Assembly (NCBI RefSeq): GCF_028198145.1
Contig: NZ_CP116338.1
Span: forward strand, 2,604,001 to 2,668,000
Direction of reading: 5' to 3'
Source of the DNA: Microbacterium sp. nov. GSS16
GTDB taxonomy: Bacteria; Actinomycetota; Actinomycetes; Actinomycetales; Microbacteriaceae
DNA length: 64,000 nt
Below the pieces are notes generated by a model. That model saw only the letters and a program-made list of their open reading frames with translations, made no database searches and was not told where the DNA came from. Each line of letters opens with the position of its first letter. Position 1 is the first letter of the stretch. The translations under genes and the position numbers were made by a program. Below are positions 1-10,554 of the stretch, in pieces.

Positions 1-1015
<1,015 letters not shown>

Positions 1016-1128
1016 CAGCGCGGGCTCCAGCTTCGGGTCACCGGCGAGAACCGGGGCGACGAGGGACGTTGTGCGTCAGCGCAAGCGCTCGCGAGACGAG
1101 CGGCGGGCACGGGACAACACTACCAGAT

Positions 1129-1638
1129 TCAGCGGTCGCCCTCGGTCCTGCCATGCGCGTTTCGGCCGCCGGTGTCGGGTTCGTCCTCGGGGTTGACCGT
1201 CGGGAGTTCGATGTCGCTCACGTGCGGCAGACGCATGCGGACGAGCACGACCGCGTCGACGACCAGGGAGAGGATCACCCCGGCGACGATGGAGAGGAAG
1301 AAGACGAGCGGCGAGATCCACGGCTGTCCGCTGATCACGATCATGATCACGAGGAACAGACCCAGTTTGACCAGCCAGCCGCCCAGCACGATCGCGAAGA
1401 AGAGCTGCACGTAGAGGGGTTCTCCGAACCAGCGGTTCGCGAACAGGATGCTTCCGGCCGTGATCCCGAGGAACACGAAGGCGAGCAGCACGCCGACCAG
1501 TCCGCTCCACAGCCCGCTCGTCCCGTCGACGGCGTATCCGATGCCGCCCGCGGCGAGGGCGAGCACGACGGCCGCACCCGCCGACCACGTCAGCGTGCGC
1601 CGCAGGATGGGTGTGCTGGAGACGGGGCTCGGGGTCAT
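1129..1638 (-). CDS. AtpI-like small membrane protein
   Basis: A 169-residue protein with four predicted membrane helices and a charged C-terminal tail rich in Asp, Glu and Pro. It occupies the position of Rv1303 in mycobacteria, between the lipid-carrier transferase gene and atpB, and resembles the poorly conserved AtpI/subunit-I group thought to help c-ring assembly or Mg2+ handling. The ATG start overlaps the stop of wecA in a tcat (ATGA) junction, so the two are translationally coupled. Position supports the call more than sequence; exact function is uncertain. Confidence 0.7.
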   Translation of the reverse strand: MTPSPVSSTPILRRTLTWSAGAAVVLALAAGGIGYAVDGTSGLWSGLVGVLLAFVFLGITAGSILFANRWFGEPLYVQLFFAIVLGGWLVKLGLFLVIMIVISGQPWISPLVFFLSIVAGVILSLVVDAVVLVRMRLPHVSDIELPTVNPEDEPDTGGRNAHGRTEGDR

Positions 1639-2834
1639 CGGGGCTCCATGTGCTCGGTGTCGGGAGGGGTCGGATCGGATGGGCTGGCGGCTCTGCGCTC
1701 TGCGGCTCTTCGCCGCACCCGCAGCGGGGTGCGCGTGACGATCAGGCAGGCGACGACGCCCACGATGCCGAACGCGACGGCGGCGAGGTACCCGCCGGGC
1801 CAGTCCTGCCGCCCGGCGATGTACATCAGCAGCACGGTCAGCGAGATGATCGCACTCCACGCATAGAAGATCAGCACGGCGTCGCGGTGGCGGTGACCGA
1901 GATCGAGCATCCGGTGATGCAGGTGCTTGCGATCCGGAGAGAACGGCGACCTGCCCGCGCGCATGCGGCGTGAGACGGCGAGGCCGAAGTCGAGCAGCGG
2001 CAGCATGACGATCACGAGCGGCAGGACGATGGGGATGAACGCACCGAGCAGCTGCGAGCGGCCGAAGCGCTCGGGATCGAAGGCGTTGACATCGCCCTGC
2101 GTCGTCAGCGCGATAGTGGAGGTCGCCATCAGCAGACCCAGCACCAGGGCACCGGAGTCGCCCATGAAGAGCTTCGCCGGGCTCCAGTTCAGCGGCAGGA
2201 ATCCGAGGCACGCCCCGATGAGCACCGCCGCGAGGAAGGTCGCGAGGTTGAAGTAGCTGGTCGCGCCGGAGTCGCGCGTGAGGATGTAGGCGTAGACGAA
2301 GAACACGCCGTTGGCGATGAGACAGGCGCCCGCGACCAGCCCGTCCAGCCCGTCGATGAAGTTGACGGCGTTCATCACCACGACGATCGCGAACATCGTG
2401 ATCGAGATGCTCACCCAGCTGGAGACGAGGATCATGTCGCCGACCGGCAGCGACAGGATCTGCAGTCCGCCGCCGACAGAGATGATCCCAGCGGCGAGGA
2501 ACTGCGCGGCGAGCTTGATCATCCAGTCCAGATCGATCAGGTCGTCGATCACGCCCACCACCGCGATAAGAAACGCGGCGGCGAGGATGGCCCACAGGGT
2601 GTTCGGCGGCGACCACATGTTCTCGAAGAACGGATTCGCGGCGGAGATGAGGACGGCGCTGGCGATGCCTATGAACATGGCGACGCCGCCCAGGCGCGGG
2701 GTCGGCGTCTTGTGCACATCGCGTTCACGGATGCCGGGGTACAGCTTGAACCGCAGGCTCAGCCGCCACACCGCCCACGACAGCGCGAAGGTGATCGCCG
2801 CCGTGAGGATGATCGTGAACAGATACTGCTTCAC
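1635..2834 (-). CDS. wecA: Undecaprenyl-phosphate N-acetylglucosaminyl 1-phosphate transferase (WecA/TagO family)
   Basis: A 399-residue polytopic enzyme of the MraY/WecA superfamily that moves a sugar-1-phosphate from a UDP-sugar to undecaprenyl phosphate, starting cell-wall glycopolymer synthesis at the inner face of the membrane. Visible family motifs are the DDLIDLDW segment near residue 95, NFIDGLDGL near 157, MGDSGAL near 225 and the HLHHRMLDLGH cytoplasmic loop near 300. The C-terminus is an arginine-rich tail. The GTG start overlaps the sua5 stop by 4 bp. Location next to atp genes matches rfe (Rv1302) of mycobacteria. UDP-GlcNAc is the likely substrate, inferred from the family. Confidence 0.9.
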   Translation of the reverse strand: MKQYLFTIILTAAITFALSWAVWRLSLRFKLYPGIRERDVHKTPTPRLGGVAMFIGIASAVLISAANPFFENMWSPPNTLWAILAAAFLIAVVGVIDDLIDLDWMIKLAAQFLAAGIISVGGGLQILSLPVGDMILVSSWVSISITMFAIVVVMNAVNFIDGLDGLVAGACLIANGVFFVYAYILTRDSGATSYFNLATFLAAVLIGACLGFLPLNWSPAKLFMGDSGALVLGLLMATSTIALTTQGDVNAFDPERFGRSQLLGAFIPIVLPLVIVMLPLLDFGLAVSRRMRAGRSPFSPDRKHLHHRMLDLGHRHRDAVLIFYAWSAIISLTVLLMYIAGRQDWPGGYLAAVAFGIVGVVACLIVTRTPLRVRRRAAERRAASPSDPTPPDTEHMEPR

Positions 2835-3622
2835 TCTTCGTCGACCGGGCTCTCGTCGACCGGGCTCTCGTCGACCGGGCTCTCGTCGACCGGGCTCTCA
2901 CCGACCGGGCTCTCACCGGCCGGGCTCCTCCCGTCCTCGCCCGGCTGCTCCTCGGGCTCGAGCAGGTCGCCGAGCACCTCGGACAGCTGCTCCCTGGTCA
3001 CTGCGCCGTCACGGAGGATCCGCACCATCGGGGTCTCGCCGTCGGGCGCGGCGACGAGCGAGGTGGCGTCGACGATGGTCGAGGGCACGCCGGTCTCGCT
3101 GTAGCCCTCCTCCAGGTAGACCGCGACGCTGTCGCCCAGCATCGCCTGCGCGTCCGACGCGATGATCGCCGCGTCGCGGCCGCTGAGGTTGGCACTGGAG
3201 ACGGCGAGCGGGCCGGTCTCGGCCAGCAGCTCGAGTGCGATGCGACGATCCGGCATCCGCACGGCGACGGTGCCCTTCGTCTCGCCAAGGTCCCAGGTCA
3301 GCGACGGCTGGGCGGGCAGCACGATGGTGAGCCCCCCTGGCCAGAACGCGTCGACGAGCTTCTGCACCGGCGCGGGAACCGACTCGACGAGGGCGGCGAG
3401 CACGTCCGGTCCCGCGACGAGGACGGGCGGCGGCATGTCGCGTCCGCGACCCTTGGCGTCGAGCAGGCGCTGCACGGCGGCGGGCGAGAACGCGTCCGCG
3501 GCGACGCCGTACACGGTGTCGGTGGGCAGCACGACGAGCTCGCCACGGGCGATCGCCTGACGGGCATGGCGCATGCCGGCGAGGATCTGGGAGTCGTCGC
3601 GGCAATCGAAGACAGTTGACAT
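2831..3622 (-). CDS. L-threonylcarbamoyladenylate synthase (Sua5/YwlC/TsaC family)
   Basis: This enzyme makes threonylcarbamoyl-AMP from threonine, bicarbonate and ATP for the t6A modification of ANN-decoding tRNAs. The YrdC fold is clear: a KxR-like loop with GRGRDMPP near residue 60, VRMPD near 120 and SSANLSG near 142. Residues 1-205 cover the YrdC domain. Past residue 230 the protein ends in an acidic tail of six five-residue repeats (SPAGE, SPVGE, then SPVDE four times) that is not part of the catalytic fold. ATG follows AGGAG, and a TAGACT box sits just upstream. Downstream of prmC, as in mycobacteria. Confidence 0.92.
   Translation of the reverse strand: MSTVFDCRDDSQILAGMRHARQAIARGELVVLPTDTVYGVAADAFSPAAVQRLLDAKGRGRDMPPPVLVAGPDVLAALVESVPAPVQKLVDAFWPGGLTIVLPAQPSLTWDLGETKGTVAVRMPDRRIALELLAETGPLAVSSANLSGRDAAIIASDAQAMLGDSVAVYLEEGYSETGVPSTIVDATSLVAAPDGETPMVRILRDGAVTREQLSEVLGDLLEPEEQPGEDGRSPAGESPVGESPVDESPVDESPVDESPVDEE
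2836..2925 (-). repeat. 15-bp in-frame tandem repeat in the sua5 3' end
   Basis: Six consecutive 15-bp units (plus-strand form CTCGTCGACCGGGCT) encode SPVDE/SPVGE/SPAGE. Four units are identical and two carry substitutions. The period is a multiple of three, so gain or loss of units keeps the frame and the stop codon that overlaps the wecA start. Confidence 0.95.
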
Positions 3623-3631
3623 GGCACTCCT

Positions 3632-3637
3632 AGTCTA
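3632..3637 (-). promoter_or_regulatory. Candidate -10 box of sua5
   Basis: TAGACT on the minus strand ends 9 nt before the sua5 ATG, so the transcript would have a leader of only a few nucleotides. AGGAG between the box and the ATG may still serve as ribosome site on longer transcripts. Confidence 0.5.
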
Positions 3638-3691
3638 CGTCGGTGATCTCCGTGCCCCCTGGCGTGCGAGCCCGCCCGGGGGCGGCCCCGA

Positions 3692-4549
3692 TCAGGCCCG
3701 CAGCGCCGTCGTCGCGCGGTCGCGACGGGTGAGGTCCTGATGCGTCGCTGCTGCGCGCCAGCCGTCGACGGTGAGGATGTCGCGGATGGCGGCACCCTGC
3801 AGCTCGCCGTGCTCGAGCACGAGCAGCCCGCCGGGGTGCAGCAGCTGCCGCGCACGCGAGCTGATCACGCGCACCACATCCAGGCCGTCCGCGCCACCGT
3901 AGAGCGCCTGCGCCGGGTCGTGCAGCCGCACCTCGGGGTCTCGCGGGATCGCGTCGTCTGGCACGTACGGCGGGTTCGAGATGACCACGTCGACAGCGCC
4001 GCGCAGCTCATCGAACGCCGTGGCGAGATCGCCGAGCACCAGCGTGAGATTGCCGACACCGCTCACATTGCGCTCGGCCCAGGCATGCGCGTCGGCGGAG
4101 CGCTCGACCGCGTGCACCCTCGCGTGCGGCACCTCCGTGGCCATCGCCAGTGCGATCGCGCCGCTGCCGGTGCCGAGGTCGACGGCGATCGGCTGCGCGG
4201 ACGCGCTCTCCAGCAGCGCGTCGATCGCGAACTGCACGACGGTCTCGGTCTCCGGCCGCGGCACGAAGACGCCCGGGCCGACGGCCAGCTCGAGGTGACG
4301 GAAGGCTGCTCGGCCGGTGAGGTGCTGCAGGGGCTCGCGCGCTGCGCGCCGGTCGACCAGGAGGGCCAGCCGCTCGGCATCCGGTTCGGCGATCCGCTCT
4401 CCCCGAACGACCGCCGCCTGCAGTTCGCCGCGACCGAGCCCGAGCACGTGTCCGATGAGCAGCTCGGCGTCGACGAGCGGGTCCGGGACGCCCGCATCGG
4501 CGAGTCGCTGCGCGATGACGCGCAGCTGCGCCGAGATGAGAATGGGCAT
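3692..4549 (-). CDS. prmC: Peptide chain release factor N5-glutamine methyltransferase
   Basis: PrmC (HemK) methylates the glutamine of the GGQ motif in release factors 1 and 2 with S-adenosylmethionine. The 285-residue protein has an N-terminal helical substrate domain, the SAM loop [11 protein letters not shown] near residue 144 and the catalytic NPPYVP motif near 190. It lies 69 bp upstream of sua5 on the same strand. In many actinobacteria it directly follows prfA; here cysK-cysE separates the two. The ATG start is supported by full family length. Confidence 0.95.
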   Translation of the reverse strand: MPILISAQLRVIAQRLADAGVPDPLVDAELLIGHVLGLGRGELQAAVVRGERIAEPDAERLALLVDRRAAREPLQHLTGRAAFRHLELAVGPGVFVPRPETETVVQFAIDALLESASAQPIAVDLGTGSGAIALAMATEVPHARVHAVERSADAHAWAERNVSGVGNLTLVLGDLATAFDELRGAVDVVISNPPYVPDDAIPRDPEVRLHDPAQALYGGADGLDVVRVISSRARQLLHPGGLLVLEHGELQGAAIRDILTVDGWRAAATHQDLTRRDRATTALRA

Positions 4550-4666
4550 CCTCTCAGCGTAGGCGGTGCGGGCGCCCGGTCACACTCTGTCATCATCCAG
4601 ACCACGCCCCGTAGGCTGATCTCGCTGAACTCCGTTCACCAGAACTCCGCTGACGAAAGGTCTGCC

Positions 4667-5605
4667 ATGACCGGCATCCACAACGACATCACGAGCACTT
4701 TCGGCAACACGCCCCTGGTGCGGCTGAACCACCTGACCGAGGGCCTCGACGCCACCGTTCTCGTCAAGCTCGAGTCGTTCAACCCGGCCTCGAGCGTGAA
4801 GGACCGCATCGGCATCGCGATCGTCGACGCCGCCGAGGCGTCGGGAGAGCTGGCGCCGGGCGGCACCATCGTCGAGGCGACCAGCGGCAACACCGGCATC
4901 GCCCTGGCGATGGTCGGCGCCGCACGCGGCTACAAGGTGATCCTCACCATGCCCGCCTCCATGTCGAAGGAGCGTCGCGTGCTGCTGAAGGCGTTCGGCG
5001 CCGAGCTCGTGCTCACCGACCCGACGCTGGGCATGAAGGGCGCGATCGAGAAGCTGCAGGAGATCATCGAGTCCACCCCCGGAGCGGTGTGGGCCCGTCA
5101 GTTCGAGAACTCCGCCAACCCGCAGATCCACCGTGAGACGACCGCACAGGAGATCCTGCGCGACACCGACGGACAGGTCGACATCTTCGTCGCCGGCGTC
5201 GGCACGGGCGGCACCATCACCGGCGTCGGGCAGGCCCTCAAGTCGGTCAAGCCCGAGGTCCACGTCGTCGCCGTCGAGCCGACCGATTCCCCCCTGCTCT
5301 CGGAGGGACGCACCGGCCCCGCGAAGATCCAGGGCATCGGACCCAACTTCGTGCCCGCGATCCTCGATCGCGACGTGATCGACGAGATCATCACCGCGGG
5401 CTTCGAGGAGTCCCTCGAGACCTCCCGTGCGCTCGCGGCCAAGGAAGGCATCCTCGTGGGCATCTCGGCCGGCGCCGCCGTCGCGCAGGCGCTGAAGATC
5501 GCGGCTCGACCCGAGAGCAAGGGCAAGCAGATCGTGGTCATCGGCTGCGACACCGGCGAGCGGTACCTCTCCACCGCGCTGTTCGAAGACCTGCGCGAGG
5601 ACTGA
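4667..5605 (+). CDS. cysK: Cysteine synthase A (O-acetylserine sulfhydrylase)
   Basis: This PLP enzyme makes cysteine from O-acetylserine and sulfide. The 312-residue protein shows the PLP-lysine context [11 protein letters not shown] (about K45), the substrate loop TSGNTGIAL, the phosphate-cradle loop GTGGTITG near residue 180 and a late SAGAAV segment. ATG is preceded by GAAAGG at 4655-4660. A TAGGCT box at 4612-4617 is a candidate -10, giving a leader of about 45 nt. It is divergent from prmC and precedes cysE by 8 bp, forming a cysteine-synthesis pair. Confidence 0.95.
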   Translation: MTGIHNDITSTFGNTPLVRLNHLTEGLDATVLVKLESFNPASSVKDRIGIAIVDAAEASGELAPGGTIVEATSGNTGIALAMVGAARGYKVILTMPASMSKERRVLLKAFGAELVLTDPTLGMKGAIEKLQEIIESTPGAVWARQFENSANPQIHRETTAQEILRDTDGQVDIFVAGVGTGGTITGVGQALKSVKPEVHVVAVEPTDSPLLSEGRTGPAKIQGIGPNFVPAILDRDVIDEIITAGFEESLETSRALAAKEGILVGISAGAAVAQALKIAARPESKGKQIVVIGCDTGERYLSTALFEDLRED

Positions 5606-5613
5606 CCGTCCCC

Positions 5614-6183
5614 GTGAGCATGCTCTCCCGGGTCCGCGAAGACATCGCGGCCGCCCGCCGTCGCGACCCCGCTGCCCGCAGCGGGGTCGAGGTGGCTCTG
5701 CTCTACCCCGGCCTGCACGCGGTGTGGGGTCACCGGGTGTGGCACGCGCTGTGGCGGCGCGGGCTGCGCTTCATCGCGCGCATGGGGTCCCAGCTGACGC
5801 GCTGGCTCACGGGGATCGAGATCCATCCGGGCGCGCGCATCGGCCGGCGCTTCTTCATCGACCACGGCACGGGCGTCGTGATCGGCGAGACAGCCGAGAT
5901 CGGCGATGACGTCATGATCTACCACGGCGTCACGCTCGGCGGCCGCACGCGCGATCACGGCAAGCGGCACCCCACCCTCGAGGACGGCGTGTCGGTGGGC
6001 GCCGGCGCGAAGATCCTCGGTCCGGTGCGCGTCGGCGCGCGGTCGGTCGTCGGCGCGAACGCCGTCGTCACCAAGGATGCTCCGGCCGACAGCATCCTCG
6101 TCGGAGTTCCGGCGAAGCCGCGGCGGCGCACCGATTCGGACGACTCGCGGGCGCTGCTGACAGCGCCCGACTACGCGATCTGA
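5614..6183 (+). CDS. cysE: Serine O-acetyltransferase
   Basis: CysE acetylates serine with acetyl-CoA and feeds CysK. The 189-residue protein is the short actinobacterial form: a helical N-terminus followed by left-handed beta-helix hexapeptide repeats from about residue 70 ([24 protein letters not shown]). The catalytic His region is DHGTG and the active-site loop is HGVTLGGR. The GTG start lies 8 bp after cysK; an in-frame ATG two codons later is an alternative. The tail ends with I, which fits the family feature of a C-terminal isoleucine that docks into CysK. It converges on prfA with only 10 bp between stops. Confidence 0.95.
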   Translation: MSMLSRVREDIAAARRRDPAARSGVEVALLYPGLHAVWGHRVWHALWRRGLRFIARMGSQLTRWLTGIEIHPGARIGRRFFIDHGTGVVIGETAEIGDDVMIYHGVTLGGRTRDHGKRHPTLEDGVSVGAGAKILGPVRVGARSVVGANAVVTKDAPADSILVGVPAKPRRRTDSDDSRALLTAPDYAI

Positions 6184-6193
6184 GACCTGTCGC

Positions 6194-7270
6194 TCACTCG
6201 CCGCCGAGGGCGGACAGCCTGGCCTCCTCGTCGGCGTGGACGGCCGACTCGATGATGGGCTCGAGCGCGCCGTCCATCACCTGGTCGAGGTTGTACGCCT
6301 TGTACCCGGTGCGGTGATCAGCGATGCGGTTCTCCGGGAAGTTGTAGGTGCGGATCCGCTCGGAGCGGTCCATGCCGCGGATCTGCGAACGGCGGGCGTC
6401 GGATGCCGCGGCATCCCGCTCCTCCTGCTGTTTCGCGAGCAGCCGGGCACGCAGCACGCGCATGGCCGCCTCGCGGTTCTGCAGCTGCGACTTCTCGTTC
6501 TGCATCGACACCACGATGCCGGTGGGCACGTGCGTGATGCGCACCGCGGAGTCGGTGGTGTTCACCGACTGGCCGCCCGGGCCGGACGAGCGGTAGACGT
6601 CGATCTTCAGGTCGTTCTGATCGATCTGGATCTCCTCGGGCTCGTCGACCTCGGGGAAGACGAGCACGCCCGTGGTGGAGGTGTGGATGCGGCCCTGCGA
6701 CTCGGTGGCGGGCACGCGCTGCACACGGTGCACGCCGCCCTCGTACTTCAGGTGCGCCCACACGCCCTGCGACGGGTCGGACGACGAGCCCTTGATCGCG
6801 ACCTGGACGTCCTTGTAGCCGCCCAGATCGGATTCATTGCGCTCGAGCAGCTCGGTCTTCCAGCCCTTGGATGCCGCGTACTGCACGTACATGCGCAGCA
6901 GGTCGGCGGCGAACAGGGCGGATTCGGCGCCGCCCTCTCCGGCCTTGATCTCCATGATCACGTCGCGAGCGTCGTCGGGGTCGCGCGGGATGAGCAGGCG
7001 CCGCAGCTTCTCCTGCGCCACCCGCAGCCCCTCCTCGAGCGCGGGCACCTCGTCGGCGAAGGCGTCGTCCTCCCTGGCCAGCTCGCGAGCCGCCTCCAGG
7101 TCGTCTGATGCCGTCGTCCACGCCTCGTGTGCGGCGACGATGCGGTTCAGCTCGGCGTAGCGCCGGTTGACCCGCTTGGCGCGCGCCGCATCGGCGTGCA
7201 CCGCCGGGTCGGAGAGCTCCTCCTGCACCCGGCGATGCTCCTCGATGAGGGCCTGGACCGACTCGAACAC
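6194..7270 (-). CDS. prfA: Peptide chain release factor 1
   Basis: RF1 ends translation at UAA and UAG. The 358-residue length is standard. The tripeptide anticodon region [12 protein letters not shown] carries the PAT motif near residue 189, and the peptidyl-hydrolysis motif [10 protein letters not shown] is near 229. It lies 24 bp downstream of rho on the same strand, as in other actinobacteria, except that rpmE (between rho and prfA in mycobacteria) is absent. PrmC encoded nearby would methylate the GGQ glutamine. Confidence 0.97.
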   Translation of the reverse strand: MFESVQALIEEHRRVQEELSDPAVHADAARAKRVNRRYAELNRIVAAHEAWTTASDDLEAARELAREDDAFADEVPALEEGLRVAQEKLRRLLIPRDPDDARDVIMEIKAGEGGAESALFAADLLRMYVQYAASKGWKTELLERNESDLGGYKDVQVAIKGSSSDPSQGVWAHLKYEGGVHRVQRVPATESQGRIHTSTTGVLVFPEVDEPEEIQIDQNDLKIDVYRSSGPGGQSVNTTDSAVRITHVPTGIVVSMQNEKSQLQNREAAMRVLRARLLAKQQEERDAAASDARRSQIRGMDRSERIRTYNFPENRIADHRTGYKAYNLDQVMDGALEPIIESAVHADEEARLSALGGE

Positions 7271-7294
7271 GCCTCTGCTCCGCTCAGCGGTGGG

Positions 7295-9397
7295 TCAGCG
7301 GATGCTGTTCTCGTGGGCGTGCGCGCCGCCGTTGGTGTTCGGCGTCGGCACAGACTTCTGCATCTGGAAGAGGAACTCCACGTTCGAGCCGGTCTCCTTG
7401 AGCTTGCCCAGCACGACCTCGAGCGCCTGCTGCGGGTCGAGGCCGGCGAGGGCACGACGCAGCTTCCACGTGATCTTGACCTCGTCGGCCGACAACAGCA
7501 TCTCCTCGCGGCGCGTGCTCGACGCGTTCACGTCGACCGCAGGGAAGATGCGCTTGTCGGCGAGCTGACGCGACAGACGCAGCTCGCTGTTGCCGGTTCC
7601 CTTGAACTCCTCGAAGATGACCTCGTCCATCTTCGACCCGGTCTCGACGAGAGCGGTCGCGAGGATGGTGAGCGATCCGCCGTTCTCGATGTTGCGCGCG
7701 GCGCCGAAGAAGCGCTTCGGCGGGTACAGCGCCGCGGCGTCGACGCCGCCGGTGAGCACACGGCCCGACGCAGGCGTCGAGATGTTGTACGCGCGGCCGA
7801 GACGGGTGATCGAGTCGAGCAGCACGACGACGTCACGACCCAGCTCGACGAGGCGCTTGGCACGCTCGATCGCGAGCTCGGCGACCGTCGTGTGATCCTC
7901 TGCCGGACGGTCGAAGGTCGACGCGATGACCTCGCCCTTCACGGTGCGCTGCATGTCGGTGACCTCTTCGGGGCGCTCGTCGACGAGCACGACCATGAGG
8001 TGCACCTCGGGGTTGTTCTGCGCGATCGCGTTGGCGATCTGCTGCAGCACGATGGTCTTGCCCGCCTTGGGCGGTGCGACGATCAGGCCGCGCTGGCCCT
8101 TTCCGATCGGCGCGACCAGATCGATGATCCGCTGGGTGAGCTTCTCCGGAGCGGTCTCCAGACGCAGCCGCTCCTGCGGGTACAGCGGTGTCAGCTTGCC
8201 GAACTCCACACGGTTCGCGGCGTCGTCGGGCGAGAGGCCGTTGATCGAGTCGACCTTGACCAGGGCGTTGTACTTCTGGCGGCCCTGCTGCTCGCCCTCG
8301 CGGGGCTGCTTGATCGCACCGACGACCGCGTCGCCCTTGCGCAGGTTGTACTTCTTCACCTGGCCGAGCGAGACGTAGACGTCGCTGGAACCGGCGAGAT
8401 AGCCGGTGGTGCGCACGAAGGCGTAGTTGTCGAGCACATCGAGTATGCCGGCGACGGGGATGAGCACGTCGTCCTCGCCGATCTCGGTCTCGAACTCGTC
8501 GACTGTGGTGTTGCCGCCGCCGCGGCGCTTGCTGCCCCGCTGCCGGCCGCGGCCCGAGCCGGCGTCCTCGTCGGAGTCGCTCTGTCCGCCGGTCTGGGAG
8601 CCGCCGTTCTGGCCACTGCTGCTCTTGTCGCCGCCGTTCTTGTCGCCGCCGCGCCCGCGACTGCGGTTACGGCTGCGACTGCGGCTGCGGCCGGAGCCCT
8701 CGCCTTCGCCGTCGTTGTCGCCGCCGCTCTGCTCGTTCGCCGGCGAGGTCTGCTCGCTCGGGGCGGATTCGGCCGGTGCTTCGGCGCCGCTCTCGTCTTC
8801 GGCGGCCTTCGCGCCCCGGCGTCCGCGAGAGGGACGCTTGGCGGGCTCGGCAGGGGCGTCCGCCGTCTGCTCATCGATGGCACCGGCGGCCTCGCTCGCT
8901 GCGGCGGTCGCCTCGGTGGCGCCCTCGTCGCTCGTCGGCTCGGCGGGGGCTTCGCTCTTCTTCGCGCGGGAGGGGCGCTTGCGAGCCGGCTTCGCCGGCG
9001 CCTCCGCGACGTCGGTCTGCTCGGCCGGAGCCGCGGTCGTCGCCGAAGCATCCGTCGCGGACTCGCTGGGCGCAGCTGCCGCCGGTGCGGCTGCAGGCGC
9101 ATCCGCGGCCGGCAGGTCGAGCGTCTCGGCGTCGGCCTTCTTTGCGCGCGTGCGCCGTGGCGCCTTGGCCTTCGGCTGCTCCGCAGCAGGCGCCGCATCG
9201 GCTCCCGGCCCGGGCTGGGCTGCGGCGGAGTCGGCAGCAGGCGCCGTCGAGGTGTCAGCGGCGTCGGCCTCGGCTGCTGCGGCGGCGGAGGCCGTCGTCG
9301 CGCGGCGCGGAGCGCGCTTGCGCGCCGGCGCCGGAGTCTCGGTCGTCACCGACTCGGTGGTCGTGGTGTCGTTCTGGGTCTCGGAGAGGTTCTCCAC
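7295..9397 (-). CDS. rho: Transcription termination factor Rho
   Basis: A hexameric RNA helicase that ends transcription. The 700-residue protein has the actinobacterial layout. Residues 1 to about 290 are a low-complexity Ala/Glu/Lys/Arg-rich region that ends in an RGG/Arg-Ser stretch likely to bind RNA. The RNA-binding cold-shock-like domain follows ([15 protein letters not shown]), then the RecA ATPase with Walker A APPKAGKT and [12 protein letters not shown] chose GTG at 9397 because GGGAG lies 6 nt upstream; an ATG 16 codons further up lacks such a site. It is 168 bp downstream of thrB and is followed by prfA. Confidence 0.96.
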   Translation of the reverse strand: MENLSETQNDTTTTESVTTETPAPARKRAPRRATTASAAAAAEADAADTSTAPAADSAAAQPGPGADAAPAAEQPKAKAPRRTRAKKADAETLDLPAADAPAAAPAAAAPSESATDASATTAAPAEQTDVAEAPAKPARKRPSRAKKSEAPAEPTSDEGATEATAAASEAAGAIDEQTADAPAEPAKRPSRGRRGAKAAEDESGAEAPAESAPSEQTSPANEQSGGDNDGEGEGSGRSRSRSRNRSRGRGGDKNGGDKSSSGQNGGSQTGGQSDSDEDAGSGRGRQRGSKRRGGGNTTVDEFETEIGEDDVLIPVAGILDVLDNYAFVRTTGYLAGSSDVYVSLGQVKKYNLRKGDAVVGAIKQPREGEQQGRQKYNALVKVDSINGLSPDDAANRVEFGKLTPLYPQERLRLETAPEKLTQRIIDLVAPIGKGQRGLIVAPPKAGKTIVLQQIANAIAQNNPEVHLMVVLVDERPEEVTDMQRTVKGEVIASTFDRPAEDHTTVAELAIERAKRLVELGRDVVVLLDSITRLGRAYNISTPASGRVLTGGVDAAALYPPKRFFGAARNIENGGSLTILATALVETGSKMDEVIFEEFKGTGNSELRLSRQLADKRIFPAVDVNASSTRREEMLLSADEVKITWKLRRALAGLDPQQALEVVLGKLKETGSNVEFLFQMQKSVPTPNTNGGAHAHENSIR

Positions 9398-9564
9398 GAG
9401 TACTCCCTCATATGTCGTGGGAAGACGAGCAGTCCGAAGTTGCACGCAGCAGATGCTGCGGGCATCACACGCGCCGACGCAGAGCGCCTGCCAGCCAGTA
9501 CCTGGATGTTCCTGGGGATCGCGTGCGGACTTCGCAGAAGTGCGATAGGGCGAGATTCACGAAG

Positions 9565-10554
9565 TTACGTGGTGCCCTCCGCTCGTTCCCTCACTGTACC
9601 ACCCTGCACGTCCACTGCGAGCATGTGCGCCTGCCACGGAGTGTCCGTCACCCTATCGGCCAGCTCCACGGCGCGCTGGCGCGCGCCTGGCCCGTCCGCC
9701 AGCACGAGAACACTGGGGCCGGCGCCCGAGACGACCGCCGCGAACCCCTCGGCCCGCAGCGCCTGGACCAGACGCAGGGTCTCCGGCATCGCCGGACCGC
9801 GGTACTCCTGGTGCAGACGGTCGTCGGTCGCGTCGAGCAGCAGCTCGGGGCTCTGCGTGAGCGCGGCGATGAGCAGCGCCGAGCGCGACACGTTGAAGAC
9901 GGCGTCCTCGCGCGAGACGTGCGGCGGCTGCAGCGAACGGGCGAGCGACGTCGACATCGTGAAGCCCGGCACGAACACGAGCGGCGCGACGCCGCGGTGC
10001 ACGAGCAGCTTCTTGTGCTGCGGGCCGCGCTCCCCCGTCCAGGCGATGGTCAGACCGCCGAACAGGGCGGGCGCGACGTTGTCGGGATGGCCCTCGAGCT
10101 CCGTCGCCAGGCGCAGCAGCGCCTCGTCGTCGAGGTCGACATCCCCCGCCAGCAGCCCCTTTGCGATCAGGATGCCCGCGGCCACAGCCGCGCCTGACGA
10201 CCCGAGGCCGCGCCCATGCGGCACACCGTTCTCGGCGTGCAGGTGCAGACCCGGCATCCGGCGGCCGACATCGGCGTAGACGTGCGCGACGGATCGGACG
10301 ACGAGGTTGCTCTCGTCGGTCGGGATATCCGCCGCGCCCGACCCGGTCACCTCGATCACGAGACGGTCGTCGTCGAAGGACGAGGCGGTGAGCGTGTCGT
10401 ACACGCTCAGTGCCAGACCGAGGGTGTCGAATCCGGGGCCGAGGTTGGCGCTGGTCGCCGGGACGGTGACCATGACGGTGCGGATCGCGCCGTCGACGTG
10501 CGGTGCCTGGGAGGTGACCGGCTCGGCCGGCACGAGGGTGACCCCCACGCTCAT
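9565..10554 (-). CDS. thrB: Homoserine kinase
   Basis: This GHMP-family kinase phosphorylates homoserine with ATP for threonine synthesis. The 329-residue sequence has the N-terminal VPATSANLGPGFDTLG motif and the ATP loop PHGRGLGSSGAA near residue 120. A C-terminal SGAGPS motif near residue 290 completes the GHMP set. It overlaps hom by 4 bp (ATGA), so expression is coupled. Threonine synthase (thrC), which in mycobacteria lies between hom and thrB, is not in this window. Confidence 0.95.
   Translation of the reverse strand: MSVGVTLVPAEPVTSQAPHVDGAIRTVMVTVPATSANLGPGFDTLGLALSVYDTLTASSFDDDRLVIEVTGSGAADIPTDESNLVVRSVAHVYADVGRRMPGLHLHAENGVPHGRGLGSSGAAVAAGILIAKGLLAGDVDLDDEALLRLATELEGHPDNVAPALFGGLTIAWTGERGPQHKKLLVHRGVAPLVFVPGFTMSTSLARSLQPPHVSREDAVFNVSRSALLIAALTQSPELLLDATDDRLHQEYRGPAMPETLRLVQALRAEGFAAVVSGAGPSVLVLADGPGARQRAVELADRVTDTPWQAHMLAVDVQGGTVRERAEGTT

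Noticed and set aside
7127..10279. A 1050-codon open frame on the plus strand
   Set aside because: It runs antisense to prfA, rho and thrB, all strongly supported; long antisense frames are common in high-GC DNA.
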